A stretch of DNA of 64,000 nt from Membranipora membranacea (GCA_914767715.1 OU612066.1:32834283-32898282); one strand, 5' to 3'. Shown: positions 13,401-24,638, counted from the first letter of the stretch. Translations and numbers: made by a program. The notes: generated by a model from the letters alone, not told the origin.

Positions 13401-16400
13401 CACTAATCGATGATAACTGTCATGTACACAAACTGATCCATAGAATAATAAAATTACCTTGATGCCTTGTAGTGTTGCTTCAAAATGTTTGGGACTTCTT
13501 ACCAAGAAATAGAACAAATACTTCTATGTATTCTCTATACCAGTTATTACTTTTTTGCTGTCATCTATCTTATAAAGTACACTATGATACGTATGCTCAA
13601 CCACGCATTGGTTCTCCAGAACATCATTTATTTGTGTAGATAGCCCTAGACTGATTAGAGATTTGTTAGCTTTATGATTATTTTACAGGGTGACTCGAGT
13701 ACCTGCCTATTTACAAAGTACAGGTCACTGGCCGGAGCATTGTTTTATGATTGTACACGCCAGTGGGGATTCTCACATGTATAATTCATATTACTTTGCT
13801 GTCTCGAGACCATCAGAGCAACCGGTAAGTTATCTTCCCCTTTGGTATGATGGGTATTGCTGACAAAGCATGGTCTAATGGAAATAATTCAAAGGAAAAC
13901 TCGCATGTTATATTTCATCACTTTGCACGCGCTTCTGACAGCAAAGACAAGATCTAGCTGAATGCAATGGTCAAAATGTAAATGTGTAAAGTAAAAAAGA
14001 AGATGGTACAATTGAATATAGATTACATAGACCAGGTGCTCTCCGTAAACCTTATATCCGTATGAAAATCTTTGTGGTTCCAAATTTAATCATTTGCATA
14101 TTGTAGAAGTTCATGGAACCTGTTCACTAAAGGTGATTTTAAGTTCACAGCCGCTAGCATTTCCAATATGAGCTGACTGCCCTCCTTATGATTACAATCC
14201 CACAATCCCTCAGTAACTCTCACCCCCACCCCCTCTCCCATATATCCTTTGTCACATAATGTACATGTACGGTATTCAGAATGTTCATGTTGTGATTCAT
14301 TATTTGTGTCTGCATCTTGGTTTTTATTTTACTCCCAGACTTGGATATTCAATGTGCGAAAAGCTCTGCTTACTGCTAATGAAAGCTTGGTCTCCATGGC
14401 TCTGAGGTATGTGTGCTTCTCTTCCCACGGTTGCTCTTCAGGCATTGCAAGATGTCTCTAGCCATTACTTCTGGTTTTGTCATCAGAACTAAGTCATCAT
14501 ACAACTCAAAACCTCTACCGAGACTGCTAATACATAAAATAAAGGATCTAATTACGATTGGCAGTCTTGTTATTGAAGCTAGTGTGTTTGTGCTACCTTC
14601 TCCTACACTGATGTATGGATGCTGGCACTCGACTCAACTCATCAGTTTGGGCTCTGTTAGAGACTACCCAAAGACCAATGCATGCTATAGTCAGGCAGTA
14701 GCTTATGATAAAGTTATGTCAGCTATCAGTAAGTGCAATGCAAGAAACAATATTGTCAGAAGCCTCAGCTCATCCAAAAGTGCTTTGTCCCAAAATTCCT
14801 GATATAGTCACATCATAATGCAGGAAGCGATCACCAACAATAATTCATGCCAAGTAGAGCATCGAATTTTTCTGCACCATGCTAGTCTGACATAAATTTA
14901 TCCTAAGTAACCGCATGACTTTAGCATGCGTTGGGTAGCCTTTACATCGCCACACCTGCCTTAGACCTAACACACCGCTTAATAAACAAACACTCCTTGC
15001 CTCTCACACACGTTGATGTCATCGATCATCATAACCATTTTTCGTAAGAAGAAAGATTTTTCCATAAAGCTAGATTTTGCAGACTATGTCGACTTCCTTG
15101 AAGTGATTATCTCCCATTGCACATGTGATTATTACTTATCTACTGTATTATGTACATATTCTAATCTATTAGAAGATATGTCATATCTGTGGTTGCTAGC
15201 ATGTTAGCAACAGAGCAATTGATGTTGTGTGTTTCTTCCTTGGGCATAATCTGCAACAGACAGTTAAATGTGTTTTTCTTTTATTATAATATCATAGCAT
15301 TAAACTCCATATTAGCCTTGTAACGCTGCCACGGTTTTGGATTTTTTTGGAAACCAAAACCTGTAGCCACGTGACAAGGCTAACTCCATATCTGGAACAG
15401 CATGATTAGCTTTCCTTTGTTAAACAAAAGGCCTGTACTGTAAAAATGGCCAGTCCATAGTAGCCTTCCAGAAAAGCCATGATCATTAACATTGAAAGCT
15501 GTTTTTGCAGCTCATTTATCTTACATTTACTAAGGTCAGCTGATCAGCAATCGGGTGACAGGTAGGTCAGCTGTTCAGCAATCGGGTGACAGGTAGTTAT
15601 ATTTATATTTTTTCTGGCGCATTTAAATCTTCTATCTTGATCAAACCCATAATCCACAGATGTATTATACCAGCTACACTACTCCTTGGTCTAACTTCAT
15701 GTATTGTATATCATAATAATCCAATCATTTCAGACATCAGGTAGAGCAGACACAGGTGTCTCAGGATGTTGCTGATTTGGAAGAAGAAATTTACAGCACT
15801 GAGCAGTTCACTATGCAGAATCAAGGGGCTGACAATGATATTATTGAGAGTAAGTATGACAGAGAAAGTTAGGTGTAAGCAAGCTAGTCACATCAAGCTC
15901 TGGTTTTATATCAATGATAGTAGCGTACATGTTGCTCTGTATGTAGAGGCTCGGTTAAAACTTGTTGTGCGAAAATTTATGACTCTAGCGCCAATTCCTG
16001 TAAAAGGTTATTTCCATTTGTTGACAATGCGTAATCAATAACAATGACAACATTCTCAACTCCGCAGACGTGAATTACTGGGTAATTTTATATCTCAAGG
16101 CGTAGTGTATGTTTCCCATTCTTGGAAAGTTTGTGGGCAAACATTTCTTTTCTTCAAATTGAAGGTGATGATGAGGACTACACATTTATTGATGATAATA
16201 TTTTACCTCATCTTTCACCATCACGGCATAAAATGTCCTCAGGTAAGGCTTTCAAAATAAAATTAGTTTTCACAACTCCCACTTGATGGAATTTTCTATT
16301 TTTGCTCATGTGCTTGTCATGTGACTGTTGTGGTTGATATACAACAGGACAGGAGAGGTTTCGATGCACTTAAATTTGTGTCTTATGTTAGCAGGGAGTT

Positions 16401-19400
16401 TGGGACTTAACTGTCCCTAACTCCCTGATATATATCATTTGCACTTTTTTATGTTTATCATTTCATTTATAGTTGTCCTCTCTTTTGCGTTTTCTGCTAT
16501 GATAAGACAACTTATTGATTGAACACCATTGTGTCACATCATTATCATTCCTTGCCCTCTACATACAATATATATACAATGCAGTACAATGTCATGCATG
16601 AATATTCAATTAATTTGGCAGTAAATTTTGCCCAACAGTTGTAACGAATATTCTAATTGCAGTGAAGTATTACATATTCTAGTTCATCTTCCATCCGCAA
16701 AACACCCGATGTTTAATTTATTGTATTCACTTAACTGTCTCATCTGTTAACAGATCCAGAGCCTCCTCCCCGACCAAAGAGAGGACAGCTTGGCTCGATG
16801 GCCTCACAGGCCTCGTCTGAGGGTTATATGGACTTTGATGAGAATGATAGAATAGCTAAGAGGGCACCACCGTACTCTCCAGGATCTCAGGGTTCTTCAT
16901 TAGACAGCCACTACCGGGCGCCTCCTCCTGATCCGCCGAGTCTCGGCGGCGATAACAACAATCTACCTAAGTTTCTCAATGTACCAAAGTAGGTTTTTAA
17001 CCGGGGCATCTTATACGATCTAATATAATAATACAATATAATATTTTAATTTATCGTCACACTTCAGTATTCCGTGCGCCTCTCACATAGAAGATGTGAA
17101 ATATTTCTTTACCTATATCTTATGTTTCAGCTCTCCTGCAAATGAGATTTTAAGAGAGCTATCAGATAGGCAAAAACAACATCAAAATCGGTATATGCAA
17201 TTCACTTTCTGCAAGATAATGATTTGATGTGTCTGTCTGTCTGTCTGTCTGTCTGTCTGCTCTTTTAGTTCAGTCTTGAATCCTGGTTATGACGTGATTA
17301 CTTTATTCATAGTATATGATGAAAAAGAAGGGGATCAAATCTCAAAAAGTTGTTCTTCGGAAGCGTTGCTTATATTAAAGATTTTGAGGATCTGGGTTAG
17401 GCCTTGCTAGATTGGTTGTGCTTGTTGATAAGTTAAACCTAGCCCTGTCACGCAGCTACTAAAAATGAGCCGCCGCCGCCGCATGACACGGCTAAGTTAA
17501 ATCATACTGTATAAAGCAGTTTGTAGGTTGCTGTTAAAATTCGGTGATGGGAAATTTAGCAATGATAGGAATATGAACAGGGCAAAAGTGCCCATTACTG
17601 ATTTGGTCTTATTGCATGATGGGCTCTTCAGCTGTATTTGCTAGTTGCTATGTTTGTCTTGTTCTTTCTTAAGTGACTCTGAATTACAGAAGTTATTATT
17701 CTGATTGTCAGAAGATATTTTGCAAGCATTCCAACAGCTGGCGCTGGGACAAAAAAATATTTTCATGAGAAATTTTTGTCTCGTGGGACAGACCTGGATC
17801 AAATATGAACAAAATATGTCGCATTTCAAATGGCTCCCCCTCTACTGATAAATCACGGAATAAGATCAAACTTTATCAAGGATAGACCAACAAACTCACC
17901 TGTGTTTGCAATTGTGTTTATTATTATTTGCATATATGTTATAGCTCTCCTGCCAGCAAAGTGTTTAGTGAGTTGGCCATTAAAGCGCAGGAGATTAAGA
18001 AATCACAATTTGGCCGAAAGCCACCTCCATCCCCACCTGCCGACCACTCAGCCGAGCAGTCTTTTGACTCAATACCAATCTCTGAAGCTCCTCGTAAGCC
18101 ATTCACACTGAACAAGCCGGCTCCTCCCCCTGCTAGCTCTAAACCAAAACCTCCTCCAGCAGGAAACAAGCCTAAACCCCCACCACCATCCAGCAAACCA
18201 AAACCCTCCTCCAAGTCTGAAGAAGAAGAGACTAAACCACTACCACCTGTGCCAAATCATCCAATCACTGCTAAGAAACCGACCCTGCAAGTCAAACCTA
18301 GAGTGCAGCCCGATAGGATATACTGGAATGGAGATAGGGCTGACTGCAATGAGTAAGTACTAGTAGGCATTTGTACAATAGTCTATATATGTCATATATT
18401 TATGTTCAGTTGCTTATTGAGTAAAAAAATCATGAAATTTGTAAATTGCCTATGCAATATGTGAATTGGGATATGAGTCCATCAACGACAATGGCATTTA
18501 TACAATAGTCTATGTGGTTGACGCCTACTGTTGAGTTTAGAGAGAAAAAAAGGACGAAATTTGTGATTTTAATTATGCAAAGTGAATTGTGATATGATTC
18601 GATCAGCGCCAATCAAATCGGCTGATACAAAAACATGGGCAGGGTCTAAGTATATCATACGCTTCTCCCTACCTATATATTATACTATGCTGTATTTCAG
18701 ATATTTGAAAGATTCCGCGATCGGTATATTCATGGTCAGGAGATCAGAGAATGATGGCAGAAGGGTAAGGTTATCTTATAATTACCTTTGTAAAAACTAG
18801 TTTGATTTATTCTACCTGCAATAAGCGTTGCTACCTTCTTCTGGTTGGCCATTTAACTAGTGGAATTAATCAAACTTTTAACTTGTGGAATGGTAAGATC
18901 ATGGTCAAATCAACCAGACGCTTCAATTCAAGATACCTCATGATGGTGACAGATAAAAAGTAAACTATTCATATAATCGCAGGTTGTATGATTTGGCTGG
19001 TTGTGGCTGTAACAGGGTCAACTCTCATTACCTTAATGTCTGCTAGTCACAAAGAGGGAAGGCTATAATTATAGAGCTAACTTATGATAAGACATTTTGA
19101 CTTCATTCCCATAATACAACCCACAGGGAGATCAGATCTACTTTTTATTAATATGATTGCATGCCCAATCTTAATTTAGGCTGTAAAGTAGTTTGAAAAT
19201 TCTGGTCTCGTTCTGCTATGACCTATGTTTATTATCTGAGTATATGGCCACCAACGTTTGGATAAGTATGGTCCAACCAATGTTCTATGGGTATTACCTC
19301 GGTATTTTTACAACATTCACCCAAGTTTTGTACTTGAATTATGTTTCCTTTCCTAATGAGTGTTTGGTGACAAAGAAGACCTGCTCTAAATCCTTCAGAA

Positions 19401-19977
19401 AGTAAAATTAACCACCAATCATCGAAAAAGGCAATCTTACTGATGACACCATGTTGCATACAGTTTACAATGATGTGTTTATTGCTGTAGGTTCTGGTGA
19501 TCTCCGGAGGAGATAGTACTACGCATCAGGTCAAGTTGACGGATTACTCCGAGGTAGGCTTAACCTTCGGTTCTCAGCACATTATGGGAATATTTGAGCA
19601 CCTGATAGATTGTGAAGGGGTTGTAGCAAGTAGTATACTCCCTCTTTAGTATATGAGCTGGACATGATAATACTGGTATCAGGCAGGGAAGGTGCCCTTG
19701 TTTACTGAAATAACAATGCATAGCTGTCTTGCCACCAATTACCTGCCATATATATTTGTGCCTTTATAACAGTAATAGAATTATTTGATTATGTTATTTG
19801 TAGGGCACTCTAGGATTGAAGAGTGAGGCCACCGTTGCCGATCACGAGAAATTTGCTTCAGTCGAGGATCTAATCAAATATTACAAATCTAACTGTATAT
19901 ATCTGAGAGGTGGGACTCTACAGATCAAGTTACAGAGACCACATCACGAGTGTGAGGAGGAGCTTAGTGAATGGTGA
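10465..19977 (+). CDS. 3BP2-like adaptor: PH domain, proline-rich region, SH2 domain (13 exons)
   Basis: Thirteen GT-AG exons join in frame into 574 codons plus stop: 10465-10576, 10880-10987, 11687-11789, 13689-13824, 14339-14406, 15734-15849, 16165-16242, 16754-16988, 17131-17190, 17945-18352, 18701-18764, 19491-19553 and 19804-19977. A PH domain fits residues about 48-175: HEGFIRKK, then WNLFYVLVTNKNIYYF, HCFMIVHASG, YYFAVSRPSEQ, and the closing helix TWIFNVRKALLTA. The middle holds acidic tyrosine sites (EEEIYS, DEDYTFID, EGYMDFDE) and runs such as PEPPPRPKRG and KPKPPPPSSKPKP, candidate SH3 ligands. The C-terminal SH2 domain (about 465-560) has IGIFMVRRS, giving the invariant phosphotyrosine-binding arginine at about R488, then HQVKLTDYS and FASVEDLIKYY. 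Domain order and length match SH3BP2 (human 561 residues), an adaptor for Src/Syk-type signalling. SH2B and GRB7 families have other orders. Orthology is inferred, not proven. The last exon is cut by the tandem-duplication breakpoint. Confidence 0.9.
15312..15383. repeat. Short palindromic MITE-like repeat in 3BP2-like intron 5
   Basis: TTAGCCTTGTAACGCTGCCA at the left pairs with TGACAAGGCTAA at the right, and CGGTTTTGG faces CCAAAACC across a T-rich loop. The element at 17436-17505 has similar ends (CCTAGCCCTGTCACGC and GCATGACACGGCTAAG), suggesting one family. It is non-coding. Confidence 0.5.
15537..15596 (+). repeat. Two-copy tandem repeat, about 31 bases
   Basis: The phrase GGTCAGCTGATCAGCAATCG, continuing GGTGACAGGTA, is repeated at once with a single change (GTTCAGC for GATCAGC). 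It lies inside intron 5 of the 3BP2-like gene. Confidence 0.7.
16390..16427. repeat. Hairpin in 3BP2-like intron 7
   Basis: CAGGGAGTTTGGGAC is followed after a 6-base loop by GTCCCTAACTCCCTG, a 15-base stem with one mismatch. No coding or regulatory role is evident. Confidence 0.5.
17231..17258 (+). repeat. GTCT tetranucleotide microsatellite
   Basis: About seven uninterrupted copies of GTCT lie in intron 9 of the 3BP2-like gene, roughly 40 bases after the exon 9 donor. Confidence 0.85.
17436..17505. repeat. Inverted-repeat element with GCC triplet core
   Basis: GTTAAACCTAGCCCTGTCAC at the left is mirrored by GTGTCATGCGGC-type sequence ending in GGCTAAGTTAAA at the right, around a GCCGCCGCCGCCGC run. 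It lies in intron 9 of the 3BP2-like gene and is related by its ends to the element at 15312. Confidence 0.45.
18373..18612 (+). repeat. Diverged direct duplication, about 120 bases, in 3BP2-like intron 10
   Basis: A segment starting ACAATAGTCTAT and ending TGAATTGGGATATGAGTCCA recurs directly downstream, starting ACAATAGTCTATGTGG and ending GTGAATTGTGATATGATTCG. Shared inner phrases are GTTGAGT/ATTGAGT, AAAAAA, GAAATTTGT and TATGCAA. Many substitutions show that it is older than the large tandem duplication. Confidence 0.55.
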
Positions 19978-20689
19978 TCTCTGACGGGTATATCTATAGA
20001 TATGGAGAGTATGATCTTATATGGAGAGTATATATATATATATATCCATATATGTGGAGTATATCTATATCTATATATGGAGTATGATCGCTATGGGAAA
20101 CATCTTATATATGACTTGTCAAAGTGATATCTCTCTCCTTACACAGAACAAACATTGTGTCCACTGGTATCTATCGCTTGACAGTGTTCAGAGTTAATAG
20201 CCTTCTTAGGGTACTATTATAACCGGAGATGAGGATTATTGTATATATTATATTATTATATTATTGTAGTTTGCATTATCCTGATCTGGAACAGTTGATA
20301 TTATTATTATACAGGGTCATATTCAGTATTTAAAGTTTTATTTGATGGTCTTCCACAAACCATTCTCTGCTCTTGAACATATTCGGCTTACAACTTGCGC
20401 ATCCAATCCCCTTTATTAACCACTCCAACCCCCCCCCCCCCCTTTATCTCCAAAGGTTACAGCACTGGGCTTATCATTCACTATTAAGTTATTATAGTAT
20501 GTTTGGCTCTACAACATATAAGAATTAGCAGGTGAATTTGCGGTAGTATAATTTTTTTAATCGAGCTGATAATGAATGGAAAAGCTTACAAGTTAATCAA
20601 TGGCTCATAGTTCGAGAGGGTATTACTCGAATTAGCTCAATTTTATGTCTGTTGTGCAGACAAGTCTGCTCTAGTTCAAGTTATATCCA

Positions 20690-20765
20690 TTTTGCGTATG
20701 AGCTGCTCCCCTCTACTGACACAGTGGCAACTTTAACGATGGCAAAATAGATCGAACTTGATCTA
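20690..20765. repeat. MITE-like inverted repeat (unit 1); copy at about 37415-37490
   Basis: AGTTATATCCATTTTGCGTA, then GAGCTGCTCCCCTCTACTGA, faces an arm that reverse-complements to AGTTCGATCTATTTTGCCAT followed by GTTGCCACTGTGTC. The CTGCTCCCCTCTACTGA block ties it to the GTTGCTCCCCTCCACT hairpin family at 25472 and 42048. Confidence 0.45.
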
Positions 20766-21313
20766 AGTTTGCCCAGTGATATTTTAACACAAACAATCAA
20801 AAACCTGGAAATTTACCTAATCATACCTGATATTTCTTATTTTGTAACTCTCTTTTTTAGAATGCATTTAACATAAACATTATTTTTGCTTCAAATCACT
20901 TTTAATTCATTCTCAATGTAATCTGCCAGTTTACAAATTCTCAATCATTTAAGTAGACCTATGCAGTTTGTCTTAACCTTACTGAAAATATCTCGATTCA
21001 TTCCTTATCTAACCTGTTTTTTATAGAGTTTTGACAATCTATGCTCTCATCTTACACCATCATTATTATTATTTTTGTACTGCCTGCGGTTACAATCCAC
21101 AACTGTTTTATTTGCACACAAAATAAAAAGTAGAGGACATGATTCCCAAATCTATTTGACTGTCTGAAATCTCGTACCGGAAATATGTAGTATTAACTGA
21201 TGTCATCGGAGTATATTACCTACTTGTCGCTGTCTACCTTAAAAAATGCATAGGCATAGGCAAGACTGACGAATATATCAATTATATCTATTACTATTTC
21301 CATGTCAAAACCA

Positions 21314-21341
21314 CAGAGTAAGGATATATCCTTACTCTGTG
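21314..21341. repeat. Perfect 28-base palindrome, unit 1
   Basis: ACAGAGTAAGGATATATCCT followed by TACTCTGT is its own reverse complement. The same palindrome occurs in unit 2 (about 38032-38060), and a near-copy occurs outside the duplication at about 63298-63328. It is therefore a dispersed short palindromic element. Confidence 0.8.
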
Positions 21342-21893
21342 TATAATATATTACAGACCTGTAGCCTTTGTGTTAATCTTGTAGATATGGACATTTTAAG
21401 TTTAAGTGCTAAAACTTTGCCCATGTTGCTGGTAGGGGCATTTAGATATCAACTACCATTACCATCGGACAAAGTTTGAACACTTACACAGTTAACATGT
21501 TCCACATCATATCCACAAACTATGTATTCTGTCAAGGCGATATGTTTTTTTAATTCGAAATTCCTTTTGACCAGAATATGTAAAATATATGTTTGAGTGG
21601 AGCAATTATCACACCATGCTCTTGATTAGCCTGTCTTGACAATCTTTTTTGGTGTGGGGAACAAAGCTCCCTCCCACTGACAAAGCTTACAGGACATGCT
21701 AGCTCTTGGTATGAGTTACATTATGATTATGAATAATTTTTAATTGCTGTAGAAAACTCATAGCAAGATGTAATTTCATATATTACTTTTGCATTCATGA
21801 ATCATAATAGGAATTTCTGAGTCTGAGAAATATTAGGAAAAAAACAAATCAATTTATCAAAATTTGACACAACATTTACTATTGCCTCTCGCA

Positions 21894-21972
21894 GAGGCAG
21901 GTGCCTTTCTAACTTAGAAAAGTTTAGAAAATTATTAGAATCCTTGAAAATCTCCAATCCTGCACCTAACTG
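21894..21972 (+). mobile_element. 79-bp insertion with 8-bp target duplication (unit 1 only)
   Basis: CTCTCGCA at 21886-21893 is repeated at 21973-21980, and unit 2 has a single CTCTCGCA at the matching place with nothing inserted. The insert starts GAGGCAGGTGCC and ends GCACCTAACTG, so its ends share a weak inverted repeat around AGGTGC. An 8-bp duplication fits hAT-type transposition, and the size fits a very small MITE. Confidence 0.65.
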
Positions 21973-22088
21973 CTCTCGCATATTTACAATGAAGTTCCGT
22001 TGATGATTACACCACTATCAGTAAGCCTACTCTTTATTGCGACATATAATATTTTCCTGGTGATAAAACATTTCAGTTCAGTGATATG

Positions 22089-22700
22089 CATACCTGTCAA
22101 GTATCCCGATTTGGTCGGGACCCTCCCTATTTCAAGACCCTAATCACTCTCACTCCCTATCTCCCTATAACCTCCCTATTTCAGCCTCAACATACTGGAA
22201 AAAACCAGTTTCTGTTTACACAGGTGCTATCGAAAGTTAGTTAGTTACATCCTGGTCATACAGTGGGTACAAAAGTCGTGAAGTGAATAGACTGATGTAA
22301 TTAGCAAACAACTGATATCTGTATCTGAACCAGATGTCTACTTAGGCCCACAGACAGCTTCAATCTAGGCCAGTTGGTTGGTAGCCACACATCATCATGC
22401 AGAATTTAAAAATAACACATCTGTTTGACTTTCCTCCTAGAATGCTGTAGATGCTGTCTTCACTGAAATATGACCTAGAACAAAAATCTGGGGTGCTCAA
22501 ATTGCTCATATGCTGCCCCCACCGCCGAAGCATATGAGCAATTTGAGCCCCGAACCCCGTCGGGGGGGGGGGCTTGCACCGCCCCCCCCAAACCCCCCAG
22601 ATGTTTGTCTCGGCACTTCGTGCCTCGGCCAGTGTCTGTGTCTGGAAGTGTCACGACGCCTTAACTCCCTATTTTTAATCACAGCTACATGACAGGGATG
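22089..22700 (+). mobile_element. Non-autonomous hAT-like transposon with empty site in unit 2
   Basis: The ends are CATACCTGTCA and TGACAGGGATG, an 11-base terminal inverted repeat with one mismatch. GTGATATG flanks it on both sides (22081-22088 and 22701-22708) as an 8-bp target duplication. Unit 2 keeps a single GTGATATG at 40091-40098 with no element. The interior has TCCCTATCTCCCTA-type repeats and, near 22510-22640, a GC-rich block with C and G runs. No transposase is encoded. The 8-bp duplication and C-A terminal bases fit the hAT superfamily. Confidence 0.8.
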
Positions 22701-23110
22701 GTGATATGGGACACATATTCAATTGCTGTAGAAAACTCATAGCAAGATGTAATTTCATATATTACTTTTGCATTCATGAATCATAATAGGAATTTCTGAG
22801 TCTGAGAAATATTAGGAAAAAAACAAATCAATTTATCAAAATTTGACAACATTTACTATTGCCTCTGCATATTTACAATGAAGTCCCTTTGATGATTACA
22901 CCACTATCAGTATCAGTAAGCCTACTTTTTATCATATCATATTTACTGGTTACAAAACATTTCAGTTCAGTGATAAGGGACACATCATTCAACGTTGAAC
23001 AGATGTAGCACTCTGTCCTGGCAAGTGCTACAGCGAGTATATACTAACCCGGTTGCACGGTGATCGCATCTTTTTAAACAGATAAATACGCTAAACTGTC
23101 TGCGTCTGCA

Positions 23111-24638
23111 ATGGAGACCAAAGGTAAGATTCAGAAAACCTGCTACAGCATACTCGTTTCTCACACAATACATGCTATATTTTAGGAGTAGGAGGTGGCT
23201 CAGTTTGTTAGAGCAAGAGTCTCTAACTCCTATCTTTAGCATGCAAACATTGAAGGTCGTTGGTTCGAACCCTACTGCAGTCCGTCGACTACTGGGGTTC
23301 GGTTGGCTTCCAGGTGTTCTCTGACCTGCCTGCAGACAGAGAGCAACTTGGCGCAGATTGTCTTTTGCCGCCCATTACTTACAGATGCGGCGTGTTATAT
23401 GACAACTTATCTGATCTGATCTTTTTTTTAATCAACATCATGAAGAGCAAATACATGCTCAAAATTTTTTGCTGTGCTGTGCTGTGCTGTGCTGACCTTT
23501 TGACTGCTTTGTGATTTTAGATATTGAGAACCCAATTTTTAATCAGGAACACCAACCGGTTACAGCTGAGCCTGAAGACCCATTTCATCACCTGCGGATC
23601 CCTCCTCCGTTATATATGACAAATCCGCAGCCATCAGTCTCCGCCAGCTCAACTCCGTACACAACGGTACCAAACGCAACTAGTGATTTCGGCAGCTCAT
23701 CAGGAAGCTACCAGTTAAGATATCCGTATTCCGATTCCTTACCAGCCGGAAGCACAGCAATCCAGATGGATTCCGTATCAAACCCGCTGCCAAGTTCAGC
23801 AAGTTTCCAGTCAAAATGGCCAAATATATCTAGAGGAAGCATGTTTGCCCAAAATGACACGAACACACCACCATCCTACACTGGCTACCCTTCAGTAACA
23901 GCAGTCAGAACTTCCTCACAGATGAATCGACAGCCAATTCAGATGTCTGATATCCCGATGGACTACATGCCCTGGTCTATATTCTCTGTATTGTGCTGCT
24001 GTTTCTGTCTTGGTCTAGTTGCTTGTAACTTTTCCGCTGAGACTACAGCCTATATAAGGAACGGTGAGTTCAAAGTTTGATCATGCTTCCCTAAACAACT
24101 TAGGTATTCACCGGAGGAAAAGTTCGCCTTATCGCTCACACTCAAAATGATGAAATTTATTGCTAGTTTACACTTCCTAAGCCTTTTACTTAGCTAGCTA
24201 AAATCGGCACAAGCTAACATAACATTACAACACCCCCAGACTAGCTCAACTAAACTCTAGCGAGAGGAACCCACCTAATTTGACTAGAAGAGCATTTTGT
24301 AATAGAGGAGACAGCTTCTAGGTTGACTAGAGTGTATCAGAATCTCAAGATCCTTTTTGGTCATATTGCTCTATGTAGGCTATAGGCTGTTTATTTTTAC
24401 TTGACGCTATCAGGTGTTATTCAGCGAATAATACAGTTAAAAACGCTGGGATCTATTAAATACTGATATTTTTTCATTTAATCTTTCAGGGGATTTGGCA
24501 AAGGCTAAGGGGACGTCAGCGACAGCAAAGTACTGTAATATTGCATCGTTGGTCTGCGGAGTAACCATCATCACTGTGTTTATTGCACTCTATTTAACTG
24601 ACAATATTCCGTGTAGTGTTTTCGCATGTTATTATTAA
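23111..24638 (+). CDS. CD225/dispanin (IFITM-like) membrane protein, gene A, intact copy in unit 1
   Basis: Three exons (23111-23123, 23521-24063, 24490-24638) give 234 residues, with phase-1 introns after METK and inside the CD225 domain. The N-terminal 150 residues are polar and Pro/Ser/Thr-rich, with two PPxY motifs: PPLY (33-36) and PPSY (121-124). The CD225 domain starts around W156: MPWSIFSVLCCCFCLG, a cysteine-rich amphipathic segment with likely palmitoylation sites. It continues across the splice with GDLAKAKGTSATAKYCNIAS and a C-terminal membrane span (about 199-220). IFITM and dispanin proteins sit in endosomal or plasma membranes; vertebrate IFITMs alter membrane fusion, and a PPxY motif recruits NEDD4-type ligases. 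Function here is inferred from the fold only. AATAAA lies at 25307. A SINE-like element occupies intron 1. The paralogue is gene B (intact at 43440). Confidence 0.88.
23189..23440 (+). repeat. tRNA-derived SINE-like element in gene A intron 1
   Basis: A box A-like TGGCTCAGTTTGTTAGAGC (about 23196-23214) and box B GGTTCGAACCC (23262-23272) are about 48 bases apart, and the acceptor stem does not pair, so it is not a working tRNA. An unrelated body follows (TTCGGTTGGCTTCCAGGTGT and on), then CTGATCTGATC and a T run. The same element sits at about 40588-40840 in unit 2, so it predates the duplication. Confidence 0.65.

Larger units (their letters stand above)
19978..22088 (+). other. 3BP2-like 3' region and start of unit 1
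   Basis: There is no second gene here. The stretch starts with low-complexity TATATGGAG/TATATA repeats just after the stop codon. It then holds a C13 run (about 20430), a MITE-like palindrome (about 20690-20765), the 28-base palindrome at 21314, and the first copy of an older direct repeat of about 270 bp (21735-22088, recurring at 22711-22975). A possible AATAAA lies near 21121, but I cannot tell where 3BP2-like transcripts end. Confidence 0.6.

Noticed and set aside
17939-18214. Minus-strand glycine-rich frame opposite exon 10 of the 3BP2-like gene
   Set aside because: It is the antisense of the proline-rich coding exon; PPP codons read backwards give GGG.
22510-22692. Proline-rich frame of 60 codons
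   Set aside because: It lies within the GC-rich interior of the hAT-like element and arises from C/G runs.
23189-23280. Possible tRNA gene (box A and box B present)
   Set aside because: The acceptor stem does not pair, the box spacing is long, and a non-tRNA body follows; it is a SINE-like repeat.
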